NCBI GenBank assembly: GCA_014706295.1
Contig: JACSVZ010000004.1
Location: forward strand, 10,450,465-10,514,464
Direction of reading: 5' to 3'
Length of the DNA: 64,000 nucleotides
Source of the DNA: Lycocorax pyrrhopterus obiensis
Taxonomy: Eukaryota > Chordata > Aves > Passeriformes > Paradisaeidae
Below the pieces are notes generated by a model. That model was not told the DNA's origin. It did no database searches and worked only from the letters and a program-made list of their open reading frames with translations. Positions 63,901 through 64,000 of the stretch are shown piece by piece. Every line of letters begins with the position of its first letter. The stretch's first letter is position 1. The position numbers were made by a program, and so were the translations under genes.

Positions 63901-64000
63901 TAACATGCTGGGGTTGTTACTGTGGAATTACTTTGTTGTTTTCCCGATGGTCTAAGGATTTTAATATGTTGGCCAAATGCCTCATTGAAAGGATTGTGGT
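54961..64000. other. Gene-free stretch upstream of FLRT3
   Basis: No supported gene or recognisable transposon. It holds a poly-T run (61228-61243), a poly-A run near 63823, an A/C-rich tract at about 59155-59187 and a pyrimidine-rich block at about 59540-59915. Two adjacent minus-strand open frames near the right end (63006-63374 and 63378-63665) look like chance frames. Confidence 0.55.

Larger units (their letters stand above)
1..64000 (+). other. MACROD2: Presumed large intron of MACROD2 (host gene by synteny)
   Basis: The window has only one intact gene, FLRT3, read from the minus strand. In tetrapods FLRT3 is nested in antisense orientation inside a very long intron of MACROD2, which encodes a mono-ADP-ribosyl hydrolase with a macrodomain. 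The plus strand here is therefore inferred to be MACROD2 intron. No MACROD2 exon was recognised in the sequence, so this call rests on known synteny alone. The long gene-free flanks agree with it. Confidence 0.6.

Noticed and set aside
1..64000. CRISPR arrays, bacterial-type operons, tRNA or rRNA genes
   Set aside because: None seen; the composition and content are those of vertebrate nuclear DNA.

Overview
This is vertebrate nuclear DNA, almost certainly from a bird. The window carries CR1 retroposon fragments of avian type. Its one intact protein-coding gene, FLRT3, reads as an avian ortholog with the family's usual length of 649 residues. Otherwise the DNA is AT-rich and gene-poor, with large-genome features: poly-A/T tracts, a minisatellite, an LTR-flanked endogenous retrovirus and one CpG-island promoter.

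Layout. Positions 1-22608 hold no gene I can support. They contain a truncated CR1 (10807-11254), small tandem duplications and a striking G/T-rich minisatellite (about 21100-21490). Positions 22609-28643 are a plus-sense class I (gammaretrovirus-like) endogenous retrovirus. It has paired LTRs, a tRNA-Pro-type primer binding site, decayed gag-pol, no recognisable env and a good polypurine tract. Positions 28644-43100 are again non-coding, with an old CR1/L3-like LINE relic (about 30036-30490), a second CR1 3' scrap (40043-40111), an exon-like 72-base segment (36023-36094) and a cluster of POU-type sites (about 38272-38318).

FLRT3 occupies 43.1-54.8 kb on the minus strand. The whole coding sequence lies in one exon (43586-45535). 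A splice acceptor sits 45 bases upstream of the ATG, at 45580/45581. The likely promoter and noncoding first exon lie in a CpG island at about 54030-54960, with a near-perfect splice donor at 54645/54646. An intron of about 9 kb separates them. Upstream of the promoter (54961-64000) I find no gene.

Context. In vertebrates FLRT3 is nested, on the opposite strand, inside a very large intron of MACROD2. The plus strand of this window is therefore probably MACROD2 intron, although no MACROD2 exon is recognised here. The retrovirus and its LTR signals would be in sense with MACROD2 and antisense to FLRT3. The items most worth a second look are the two-type minisatellite with its internal pentamer expansion, the GC-rich block inside the retroviral gag region, the exon-like ORF antisense in the FLRT3 intron (46999-47157), and the CTCF/CRE/GC-box arrangement at the FLRT3 promoter. 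I did not find an obvious novel multi-gene system.
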